Source of the DNA: Streptomyces antibioticus
GTDB taxonomy: Bacteria > Actinomycetota > Actinomycetes > Streptomycetales > Streptomycetaceae
Direction of reading: 5' to 3'
Assembly (NCBI RefSeq): GCF_001514065.1
Contig: NZ_KQ948423.1
Span: 186,001 to 250,000 of the forward strand
DNA: 64,000 nt
Shown: positions 25,939 to 33,172 of the stretch, one piece after another
How the letters are laid out: the number at the start of each line of letters is the position of its first letter
How positions within the stretch are numbered: position 1 is the first letter of the stretch
Position numbers and translations under genes: made by a program
The notes under the pieces: generated by a model
Told to the model about the DNA's origin: nothing
Seen by the model: only the letters and a program-made list of their open reading frames with translations
Database searches by the model: none

Positions 25939-27396
25939 TCACGCCTCCCAGCCGGCCGGCAGATGGATCATCTTGTGTTCGAGGAACTCGCCGAAGCCCT
26001 CCGGCCCGAACTCCCGCCCGAGCCCCGAGTTCTTGTAGCCGCCGAACGGGCCGAGCATGTCCAGGCTGAAGGTGTTGACGTTGTACGTGCCCGTCCGCAC
26101 CCCGCGCGCGAACTCGATGCCGTGGGCCACGTCCGCCGTCCACACGCTGCCGCTGAGCCCGTAGTCGGAGTCGTTCGCGATCTTCGCGGCCTCGGCCTCG
26201 TCGCCGTACGGGAGAAGGCAGATGACCGGGCCGAAGATCTCCTCGCGGGCGATCCGCATGGAGTTGTCGACGTCGCCGAAGAGGGTGGGCTCCACATACC
26301 AGCCCCGGTCCAGGCCCGGCGGACGGCCGCCGCCGGTCAGGATCTTCGCGCCCTCCTCCTGGCCGATGCGGATGTAGTCGAGGTTCCGGCGCTGCTGGCG
26401 CTGGGCGACCAGCGGGCCCACCTGGGTCGCCGGGTCCAGCGGGTCGCCGACCACGAGCGCGCTCGCCGCCGCCGCGAAGGCGTCCGCGAACTCGTCGTAG
26501 CGGGAGCGCGGGAGGAGGATGCGGGTCTGGGCGACGCACGCCTGGCCGTTGTTCATCCAGGCGGCCGGGACGACACCCGCGACCGTCGACTCGACGTCCG
26601 CGTCCGGCAGCACAACAGCCGCCGATTTACCGCCCAGTTCGAGAGTGACGCGGGTCAGGTTCCGGGACGCGACCTCCATCACGCGCTTGCCCGCCGCCAC
26701 CGACCCGGTGAAGGAGACCTTGTCCACACCGGGGTGCCCGACCAGGTACTCGCTCACCTCGCGGTCGGCGGGGAGGATCGACAGCACCCCCTCCGGCAGC
26801 CCGGCCTCCCGCGTGATCTCGGCGAGCAGATACGCGTCCAGCGGGGACTCCGGCGACGGCTTGAGGATCACCGTGCAGCCGGTGAGCAGCGCGGGCGCGA
26901 GCTTGGCGGCGGCGACGAACTGCGGGACGTTCCACGGCACCACGGCCGCGACGACGCCGACCGGTTCACGGCGGACGAGGATCTTGCCGAGGACTCCGTC
27001 GCGCTGCTCCTCGTAAGTGAAGTTGCGTGCGACGGTGATCGCCGCGTCCCACACCATCATCGCGCCGAGCGCCTGCGCGAGGACGCTCCAGGAGTACGGC
27101 GACCCGTTCTCGGAGGAGATCACGCGGGCGATCTCCTCGTGCCGGGTGAGGATGCCGTCCTTGATACGGGTGACGACCTCGATGCGCTCGTCGAGGCTCA
27201 TCCGCGGCCAGGGCCCCTCGTCGAAGGCGCGCCGGGCGGCGGCGACGGCGGCGTCCACGTCCGCCTGCGCGGCGTGCGGGACGCGTCCGATGACCTCCTC
27301 GGTGTGCGGGGAGATCACCTCGATGACGTCCTTGCCGTGGGGGTCGGTCAACTCCCCGCCGATGAACAGCTGTCCGTGTTCCACGAGCTCGGTCAT
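25939..27396 (-). CDS. aldehyde dehydrogenase, NAD(P)-dependent
   Basis: A 485-residue ALDH. The cofactor region is GVVAAVVPWNVPQ, the catalytic Glu is in RVTLELGGKSA and the catalytic Cys in MNNGQACVAQTRI; EIFGPVICLLPY and FGGYKNSGLGREFG are also present. ATG 27396 follows GGGAGG by nine bases. It probably oxidises an aldehyde to an acid, such as a steroid C26 aldehyde made by a P450. It forms an operon with the ferredoxin gene and is divergent from the metallo-hydrolase gene. Two palindromes lie in the 178-base gap near its start. Confidence 0.9.
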   Translation of the reverse strand: MTELVEHGQLFIGGELTDPHGKDVIEVISPHTEEVIGRVPHAAQADVDAAVAAARRAFDEGPWPRMSLDERIEVVTRIKDGILTRHEEIARVISSENGSPYSWSVLAQALGAMMVWDAAITVARNFTYEEQRDGVLGKILVRREPVGVVAAVVPWNVPQFVAAAKLAPALLTGCTVILKPSPESPLDAYLLAEITREAGLPEGVLSILPADREVSEYLVGHPGVDKVSFTGSVAAGKRVMEVASRNLTRVTLELGGKSAAVVLPDADVESTVAGVVPAAWMNNGQACVAQTRILLPRSRYDEFADAFAAAASALVVGDPLDPATQVGPLVAQRQQRRNLDYIRIGQEEGAKILTGGGRPPGLDRGWYVEPTLFGDVDNSMRIAREEIFGPVICLLPYGDEAEAAKIANDSDYGLSGSVWTADVAHGIEFARGVRTGTYNVNTFSLDMLGPFGGYKNSGLGREFGPEGFGEFLEHKMIHLPAGWEA

Positions 27397-27423
27397 GGCC
27401 GACTGCCTCCCCGGGAGCTGACT

Positions 27424-27438
27424 CTGACGGTTCATCAG
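27424..27438 (-). promoter_or_regulatory. 15-bp palindrome CTGATGAACCGTCAG
   Basis: Read towards the aldehyde dehydrogenase gene, it differs from the CYP125 site at one base (CTGATGGACCGTCAG). It ends 28 bases before the chosen ATG, which also argues against the upstream ATG at 27435 being the start. Confidence 0.65.
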
Positions 27439-27451
27439 ATACTCAGTTACC

Positions 27452-27470
27452 GGAACTGATACCAGTTCTA
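27452..27470. promoter_or_regulatory. inverted repeat GGAACTGATACCAGTTCTA
   Basis: GAACTG and CAGTTC are perfect arms around four bases (ATAC). It lies in the aldehyde dehydrogenase / metallo-hydrolase divergent promoter. It has AAC and GTT like a KstR box, but with eight bases between instead of two, so a different regulator or binding mode is likely. Confidence 0.5.
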
Positions 27471-27525
27471 CTCCCATGAGTCCACAGCCCCGAACGCGTG
27501 ACTGATGGATGACTCGGGCTCCCAT

Positions 27526-27539
27526 CGGAACCCGTTCTA
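27526..27539. promoter_or_regulatory. KstR-like box before the metallo-hydrolase gene
   Basis: CGGAACCCGTTCTA matches TnnAACnnGTTnnA except for C in place of the first T. TATAGT follows at 27542 and could be a -10 element, so the box would cover the promoter. The start codon is 36 bases downstream. Confidence 0.6.
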
Positions 27540-27574
27540 GTTATAGTGACCGGAACGCTGCGACAGGGGAGCCC

Positions 27575-28600
27575 ATGACACAGGTCAGTGATCACGGCGG
27601 CGGCGTCCGTTCCGTCCGCGTCCCCATCCCGGACAACCCCCTCGGCTACACGCTCGTGTACGTCGTCGACACCGACGACGGACCGGTACTGGTCGACACC
27701 GGCTGGGACGACCCGGCCTCCTGGGACACCCTCGCCGAGGGGCTGGAGGCATGCGGTACCTCGCCGCACGACATCCACGGAGTGGTGATCACCCATCACC
27801 ACCCCGACCACCACGGCCTGTCGGGCCAGGTGCGGGACGCGTCCGGCGCCTGGATCGCGATGCACGCGGCGGACGCGGCCATCGCCCGCCGCACCGGCGA
27901 GACCCGCCCCGAGCGCTGGTTCGCCTATATGACCGCCAAGTTGGAGGCGGCGGGCGCCCCCGAGGACCATGTGGCCCCCCTCCGCTCCGCCCGCCCCCGT
28001 CGCCTCCCCGGCTTCTCCCCCGCCGTGCCGGACCGCGAGATCGTCCCCGGCGACCTCCTGCCCCTCCCCGGCCGCCGGCTGCGCGCGATCTGGACGCCGG
28101 GCCACACCCCGGGCCACGTCTGTCTCCACCTGGAGGAACAGCACCCCGCCCAACTCCCCGGCCACGGGCGCCTGTTCTCCGGCGACCACCTGCTCCCCGA
28201 GATCACCCCGCACATCGGCCTGTACGAGGACCCCGACGACGCCACCGTCACCGACCCCCTCGGCGACTACCTCGACTCCCTCGAACGCGTCGGCCGCCTC
28301 GCCCCCGCCGAGATCCTCCCGGCCCACCAGTACGTCTTCACCGACGCACCCGCCCGGGTAAGGGAGTTGCTGGCCCACCACGAGGAACGCCTGGACGGCC
28401 TGCGCACCTTGCTGGTCGAGCCGCTCACGCCCTGGCAGGTCGCCGAGCGCATGGAGTGGAACCGTCCCTGGTCCGAAATCCCTTACGGATCACGGAACAT
28501 CGCCGTCTCGGAGGCGGAGGCGCATCTGCGGCGACTGGTGAAGCTGGGCCGGGCGGAGGCGGTGGCGGGGAGCGAGCCGGTGACGTACGTGGCGGTGTGA
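27575..28600 (+). CDS. MBL-fold metallo-hydrolase
   Basis: A 341-residue metallo-beta-lactamase-fold hydrolase with the full zinc motif VVITHHHPDHHGL, LVDTGWDDPASW before it and TPGHTPGHVCLHLEE, SGDHLLPEITPHIGLYE after it. The C-terminal helical domain (about 260-341) resembles the LACTB2-type winged domain. The likely reaction is hydrolysis of a thioester or ester; in a CoA pathway an acyl-CoA thioesterase role is possible. ATG 27575 was chosen because it has AGGGG five bases upstream. It forms a likely operon with the SnoaL-like gene. Confidence 0.85.
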   Translation: MTQVSDHGGGVRSVRVPIPDNPLGYTLVYVVDTDDGPVLVDTGWDDPASWDTLAEGLEACGTSPHDIHGVVITHHHPDHHGLSGQVRDASGAWIAMHAADAAIARRTGETRPERWFAYMTAKLEAAGAPEDHVAPLRSARPRRLPGFSPAVPDREIVPGDLLPLPGRRLRAIWTPGHTPGHVCLHLEEQHPAQLPGHGRLFSGDHLLPEITPHIGLYEDPDDATVTDPLGDYLDSLERVGRLAPAEILPAHQYVFTDAPARVRELLAHHEERLDGLRTLLVEPLTPWQVAERMEWNRPWSEIPYGSRNIAVSEAEAHLRRLVKLGRAEAVAGSEPVTYVAV

Positions 28601-28612
28601 TCCCATGGCGCC

Positions 28613-29089
28613 ATGGACCCCTTGGAACAGCTGCTGGCCGAGCGCGCCTGCGAACGCCTGATCATCGACTTCGTCCACCGCCTCGACCTCGGCGAACCGG
28701 GCTCCGTAGCCGAGCTGTTCACCGAGGACGGCGTGTGGGAGTGGCCGCTCCCGGCTGGGGACGGGCGGCGCTCCGAGGGCCGGGAGGCGCTGCGGGCGTA
28801 CTTCGGCTCCCGGCCGGCGGATCGCCTCTCCCGCCGCGTGATGTCCAACATCCTCGTCACGGTCACGTCCCCGAACACGGCGACGGCGACCTCGTACTTC
28901 ACGACGTACCGCGTCGACGGCCACGAGGGCGACTCCCAGGGTCCGGTCCCGTCGGGTCCGCCGGTGCAGGTGGGTCAGTACGAGGACGAGTTCCGCAGGT
29001 CGGCGGAGGGTGCGTGGCTGTTGGCGGCGCGACGGCTGAGGCTGCCGTTCGGGGGACCGACGCCGGTGGTCAGGGCAGGAACGTCCTGA
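28613..29089 (+). CDS. SnoaL / NTF2-like fold protein
   Basis: A 158-residue protein of the SnoaL-like family. ACERLIIDFVHRLDLGEPGSVAELFTEDGVWEWP is the usual first helix and strand of these cone-shaped proteins. GREALRAYFGSRPADRLSRRVMSNILVTV continues the fold. Members are isomerases, dehydratases or cyclases with small hydrophobic substrates, some in steroid pathways. It starts 12 bases after the metallo-hydrolase stop. Its 3' end overlaps the convergent phosphotransferase gene by 20 bases. Confidence 0.8.
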   Translation: MDPLEQLLAERACERLIIDFVHRLDLGEPGSVAELFTEDGVWEWPLPAGDGRRSEGREALRAYFGSRPADRLSRRVMSNILVTVTSPNTATATSYFTTYRVDGHEGDSQGPVPSGPPVQVGQYEDEFRRSAEGAWLLAARRLRLPFGGPTPVVRAGTS

Positions 29090-29714
29090 TCAAGTCCTCG
29101 GCGGCACCGAGCAGTTCGGTCTCGCTCCGGCTCATCGTCGGGTTGTGCGCCCGTCGTTCCCGCGCCTCCGCCAACCCCTCCTCCGTGAGCTCGGACGGGT
29201 CGGTGAGCAGCGCGGCCAGCATCGCGCGGGCGGGCTCGGCGATCGCCTCCTCGCCGACGGCGACCTGGGCGAGGATCACCGCGGACATGCCCCAGTCGAG
29301 CCCGGGGTCGCCTTCCTCGGCGTTGGCCCAGTCGATGACGTAGGGCCCGTCGCTGGTGAGCATCACGTTGTCGGGATGGAGATCGAGGTGGACGATCCGC
29401 CCCGGAACGGCGTGCAACTGCCGCAGCAGCCGTGCCAACACGGCCCCCGCCTCCCGGGCGTCGATCCGCCCAGCGGCGAAGGCGGCGAGCATGGTCGGTC
29501 CGTGCAGTCGCCGCATGACGAGGTCGCTGCGTGAGGAGGCGTCGAGCCGCACCTGGGGTACGGGGTAGCCGTGCCCGCGCAGATGTTCCATGACGGCCGC
29601 TTCCGCGAGGGCGTCCGCGTACCCCTCCCGGTCCCGCCGCAGCACCCACTCCTCATCGATCTCGTACACGTCGGACGCCCGCCCCGAGCCGATGAGTCTC
29701 CCCGTGATCTCCAT
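29070..29714 (-). CDS. APH-family phosphotransferase
   Basis: A 214-residue kinase-like protein with the catalytic loop IVHLDLHPDNVMLT and the metal-binding Asp in YVIDWANAEEGDPGLD. The glycine-rich region is short (GSGRASDVYEIDEEWVLRRDR). It is smaller than true aminoglycoside kinases, and a small-molecule kinase or unknown substrate is likely. ATG 29714 gives the expected MEITGRLIGSG start. Confidence 0.82.
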   Translation of the reverse strand: MEITGRLIGSGRASDVYEIDEEWVLRRDREGYADALAEAAVMEHLRGHGYPVPQVRLDASSRSDLVMRRLHGPTMLAAFAAGRIDAREAGAVLARLLRQLHAVPGRIVHLDLHPDNVMLTSDGPYVIDWANAEEGDPGLDWGMSAVILAQVAVGEEAIAEPARAMLAALLTDPSELTEEGLAEARERRAHNPTMSRSETELLGAAEDLIRTFLP

Positions 29715-29789
29715 GCCGCCGAACCTATCCGTAGCGCGAGGGCCCCTCACAGGAGCCCCTCAGCCGGTTGTTTACGGGCGGGTAGAGTG

Positions 29790-29945
29790 GCCGCGTCGTC
29801 ATCACACCCGTACGGGGGGAAGCCGGTGCAATTCCGGCGCTGACCCGCAACCGTGAGCCTCTTGAGGCAAGCCGGATCGCCCCGCACGGAGCAGTTGACC
29901 GGCTCACGCGCACCGGCATCCGGCCGGTGCACGGCACCGTCGAGG
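29790..29945 (+). promoter_or_regulatory. cobalamin riboswitch
   Basis: The core GGGAAGCCGGTGCAATTC (29817-29834) is followed by CCGGCGCTGACCCGCAAC, CCGTGAGCC and AAGCCGGATCG. These are the standard parts of the B12 aptamer in actinobacteria. It heads the corrinoid-uptake operon that starts at 30140. The rest of the 425-base leader (to 30139) holds GC-rich pairing segments for the expression platform but no gene I can support. Shut-off by adenosyl- or methylcobalamin is expected. Confidence 0.93.
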
Positions 29946-30139
29946 TCTACGGGGCCGAGCCGCCCGGGGGGTTTCCCGTGCGCCCGGCTCCCTTGCACCC
30001 CGGTCCGCTGAAGGGGCGCGGCGGTGTCGAGCGGGCGAACGCGCGGAGGCCCGAAGGGCTGAGCACGATCGCCCGCTCGACACCGACTTCTGCGCCCCGT
30101 AGGCGGACCGGCTTCAAAGGAGAGAGGCATCCGCCGATC

Positions 30140-31387
30140 ATGAACGTCCGCCGCAGCGCCGCGGTCCTGGCCGCCACCGCCGTGATCGGCACGGCCACAC
30201 CGGCCGTGGCCGCCGATCCGTCCACCTCGCCTTCGCCGTCGCCTTCGGTGGTGATACCGGAGGGGTTGTACGGGGCGAGTGACCCGACGTATGACGGGGT
30301 GTGGCGGCAGTCCTGGGCCCTGATAGCGCAGAACAAGCAGAGCGTGATCCCTGCCGAGAAGGCGGTGGACTGGCTGGCCGACCAACAGTGCGCGAACGGC
30401 GCCTTCGCGGCCTTCCGCGCCGATCCGGCCAAGCCCTGTGATGCCAAGGTGATGGTCGACACCAACAGCACGGCGGCCGCCGTCCATGCCCTCGCCGTGG
30501 TCGGCGGCAACCACGAGGACGCGGTGCGCAAGGGGGTCGCCTGGCTGAAATCCGTGCAGAACAAGGACGGTGGCTGGGGTTACACGGCCGGCGGGGCGAG
30601 CGACGCGAACTCCACGTCCGTCGTCATCGGCGCGGTCTTCGCCAGCAACGAGGTGAACTCGACTTCGGAGTTGCGGAAGGACGGCCACACCCCGTCCGAC
30701 GCCCTGCTGAAGCTCGCCCTGCCCTGCACCGGCGACGGCGCGGGTGCCTTCGCCTACCAGCCGGACAAGAAGGGGAAGCTGACCGCCAACGCGGACGCGA
30801 CGGCTGCGGCCGTGCTGGCCGGCCGGGGCGGCTGGCCGGAGAGCGTCCTTCTCGGCGACGACCAGTCCTCCGCATCCTGCGAGAAGCCGGGCACCTTCGC
30901 GACGGCCGTCCACAACGGCGCCTCCTACCTCGCGAAGACGATGTCCAAGGACAAGTACCTCAAGTCGGTCCTGCCCGGCTCCGAGGACCAGCCGGACTAC
31001 GGCAACACGGCCGACGCCGTCGTCGCCCTCTCCGCTGCCGAGTTCAACGACGAGGCCGCCGCGTCCGCCCACTGGCTGGAGACCCACGCCCTGAAGTGGG
31101 CCGCGCAGAGCGGCCCCGCCGCCTACGCCCAGCTCATCTTCGCCGCCCGCTCCGCCGGTGTGGACCCGCGTGACTTCGGCGGCAAGAACCTGGTCACGCT
31201 GCTGAACGCGACCGGCCCGAAGCCCGAGCACCTGCCCACTGCGGAAGAGGCCCCGCACATCGAGGGGAAGAGCGGCAAGGACGACGACGGCGCCCTCACC
31301 GTCGCCTGGACCGTCGGCGGCGGTCTCCTCCTCGGCTCCCTCATCGGGTTCGGCCTGATGCTCCGCGGCCGGAAGCGCCAGCAGTGA
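30140..31387 (+). CDS. cell-surface alpha/alpha-toroid protein, transcobalamin-like, in the B12 operon
   Basis: A 415-residue exported protein. A signal peptide (MNVRRSAAVLAATAVIGTAT, cleavage after AVA) leads into a helical-repeat domain. The repeats carry toroid turns such as WLADQQCANGAFAAF and WLKSVQNKDGGWGYTAGG. One membrane anchor ends the protein (LTVAWTVGGGLLLGSLIGFGLM, then RGRKRQQ). Animal intrinsic factor and transcobalamin bind B12 with the same alpha6/alpha6 fold. With the B12 riboswitch upstream and a transporter downstream, I infer it is a corrinoid receptor held on the membrane. Six cysteines could form disulphides. Confidence 0.8.
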   Translation: MNVRRSAAVLAATAVIGTATPAVAADPSTSPSPSPSVVIPEGLYGASDPTYDGVWRQSWALIAQNKQSVIPAEKAVDWLADQQCANGAFAAFRADPAKPCDAKVMVDTNSTAAAVHALAVVGGNHEDAVRKGVAWLKSVQNKDGGWGYTAGGASDANSTSVVIGAVFASNEVNSTSELRKDGHTPSDALLKLALPCTGDGAGAFAYQPDKKGKLTANADATAAAVLAGRGGWPESVLLGDDQSSASCEKPGTFATAVHNGASYLAKTMSKDKYLKSVLPGSEDQPDYGNTADAVVALSAAEFNDEAAASAHWLETHALKWAAQSGPAAYAQLIFAARSAGVDPRDFGGKNLVTLLNATGPKPEHLPTAEEAPHIEGKSGKDDDGALTVAWTVGGGLLLGSLIGFGLMLRGRKRQQ

Positions 31388-32040
31388 TGCGCCGCCTCAT
31401 CCCCCTCCTCCTGACGGCGCTCTGCCTCCTCCCCCTCTCCGCCCAGGCCGCCCACGCCACCGGCTACCGCTACTGGTCCTTCTGGGACCGCACCGGCACG
31501 ACCTGGACCTACGCCACCCAGGGCCCCGCCACCGCGGTCCCCTCCGACGGCGACGTCCAGGGCTTCCGTTTCGCCGTGAGCGAGGACTCTTCGGACGCGA
31601 CGAAGCCACGCGGCACGGCGTCGTTCACGAAGATCTGCGCGGACACTCCCCCCGAGGACGGCAAGAAGCGCATCGCCCTGGTCATCGACTTCGGCACGCC
31701 GACGGACGCGCCGTCGGGCGAGACCCCGCCGGCACTCCGCACGCAGTGCGCGGTCGTACCGGAGGACGCGACCACGGCAGAGGCCCTGGCCTCGGTGGCC
31801 AAGCCCCTGCGCTACGACACGAACGCCCTGCTGTGCGCGATCGCCGGGTATCCGGAGCAGGGGTGCGGGGAGCAGGTCGCGTCGGGCGAGAAGGGGAAGG
31901 GGAAGAAGGAGACGGCCGCGAAGAAGCATCACAAGGACTCGGGCCCCTCGGTGGGCCTGCTGGCAGGCGCGGCAGCGGTGGCGGCGCTGAGCGGGGCAGC
32001 GGTATGGCAAGCGCGACGGCGTAGAAATGCACAGCGGTAG
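31387..32040 (+). CDS. membrane-anchored surface protein of the B12 operon
   Basis: A 217-residue protein with a signal peptide (MRRLIPLLLTALCLLPLSAQ, cleavage near AHA). A folded outer domain with three cysteines begins TGYRYWSFWDRTGTTWTYA. A Lys-rich stretch (KGKGKKETAAKKHHKD) precedes a C-terminal membrane helix. I know no enzyme motif. ATG 31387 overlaps the stop of the toroid gene. By context it may dock the toroid protein or help pass corrinoid to the transporter. Confidence 0.75.
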   Translation: MRRLIPLLLTALCLLPLSAQAAHATGYRYWSFWDRTGTTWTYATQGPATAVPSDGDVQGFRFAVSEDSSDATKPRGTASFTKICADTPPEDGKKRIALVIDFGTPTDAPSGETPPALRTQCAVVPEDATTAEALASVAKPLRYDTNALLCAIAGYPEQGCGEQVASGEKGKGKKETAAKKHHKDSGPSVGLLAGAAAVAALSGAAVWQARRRRNAQR

Positions 32041-33172
32041 CCGCCCGCAGCAGCAAGCGCGGGCAAGCGAAACACCCCCACCCGCACCCCCACGCCACCG
32101 CACCCACCCCACCCCCCTCCACCCCGCCGCCTGGTGGCTCTGGTCCCTCTCCCTCGGCATCGCGGCCACCCGCACCACCAACCCCCTCCTCCTCACCCTC
32201 CTCATAGCCACATCCGCCTACGTGGTGGCCGCCCGCCGCCCCCACACCCCCTGGGCCCGCTCCTACTCCGCCTTCGTCAAGCTCGCCCTCGCCGTCCTCC
32301 TCATCCGCCTGGCCTTCGCCGTCACCCTTGGCTCGCCCCTCCCCGGCACGCACGTGATCGTCACCCTCCCCGAAGTCCCCCTCCCGGACTGGGCCCAGGG
32401 CATCCGCCTCGGCGGCAAGGTCACCGCGGAGACCCTCACCTTCGCCTTCTACGACGGCCTGAAACTGGCCACCCTCCTCATCTGCGTGGGCGCCGCGAAC
32501 GCCCTCGCCAGCCCCACCCGCCTCCTCAAGTCCCTCCCGGGCGCCCTGTACGAGATGGGCGTGGCCGTGGTCGTCGCCCTCACCTTCGCCCCGAACCTCA
32601 TCGCCGACATCCAGCGCCTCCGCGCCGCCCGTCGGCTCCGCGGCCGCCCCGACTCCGGTCTCCGCGGCCTCCTCCAGGTCGGCCTGCCCGTCCTCGAAGG
32701 CGCCCTCGAACGCTCCGTCGCCCTCGCCGCCGCGATGGACGCCCGCGGCTACGGCCGTACCGCCGACGTCCCGCCCCGCGTCCGCCGTACGACGAACACC
32801 CTCACCCTCGGCGGCCTGCTCGGCGTCTGCGCGGGAACGTACGGCCTGCTGACCGCCGAAGGCGGCACGTACGGCATCCCCGTCCTCCTCGCCGGCGTGA
32901 CCGCGGCCCTCGCCGGACTCCGCCTGGGCGGCCGCCGCACCCCCCGCACCCGCTACCGCCCCGACCCCTGGGGCGCCCGCGCCTGGCTGGTGACCGCGTC
33001 CGGCGCGGCGGTGGCCGCGGCGCTCGCCTGGGCCTCCGTCCACGACCCCGCGGCCCTCCACCCCGGTGTCATCCCCCTGACCACCCCCACCCTCCCCCTC
33101 TATCCCGCGGCCGCGATCCTCCTCGGCCTGCTGCCCGCCTTCGTCACCACGCCCCCCGAGGAGCCGTCGTGA
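32027..33172 (+). CDS. ECF transporter transmembrane subunit (EcfT / CbiQ family)
   Basis: A 381-residue membrane protein with five to seven helices. The two EcfT coupling motifs have the A-R-R/G form: RLRAARRLRGR (about 200-210) and MDARGYGR (about 238-245). The first 35 residues are a Pro-rich, probably disordered tail carrying part of a dispersed repeat. It couples the ATPase to the S component. The ATG at 32027 overlaps the previous gene by 14 bases and the GTG of the ATPase gene overlaps its stop. Confidence 0.9.
   Translation: MHSGSRPQQQARASETPPPAPPRHRTHPTPLHPAAWWLWSLSLGIAATRTTNPLLLTLLIATSAYVVAARRPHTPWARSYSAFVKLALAVLLIRLAFAVTLGSPLPGTHVIVTLPEVPLPDWAQGIRLGGKVTAETLTFAFYDGLKLATLLICVGAANALASPTRLLKSLPGALYEMGVAVVVALTFAPNLIADIQRLRAARRLRGRPDSGLRGLLQVGLPVLEGALERSVALAAAMDARGYGRTADVPPRVRRTTNTLTLGGLLGVCAGTYGLLTAEGGTYGIPVLLAGVTAALAGLRLGGRRTPRTRYRPDPWGARAWLVTASGAAVAAALAWASVHDPAALHPGVIPLTTPTLPLYPAAAILLGLLPAFVTTPPEEPS
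32053..32079 (+). repeat. copy of a short repeat inside the EcfT gene
   Basis: Bases 32053-32073 are identical to 34038-34058 in the ATPase gene (21 bases starting GCAAGCGCGGG), and most of the following C-rich bases also agree. Both are read in the frame Q-A-R-A-S-E-T-P-P. Here the repeat forms part of the disordered N-terminal tail. Confidence 0.7.
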
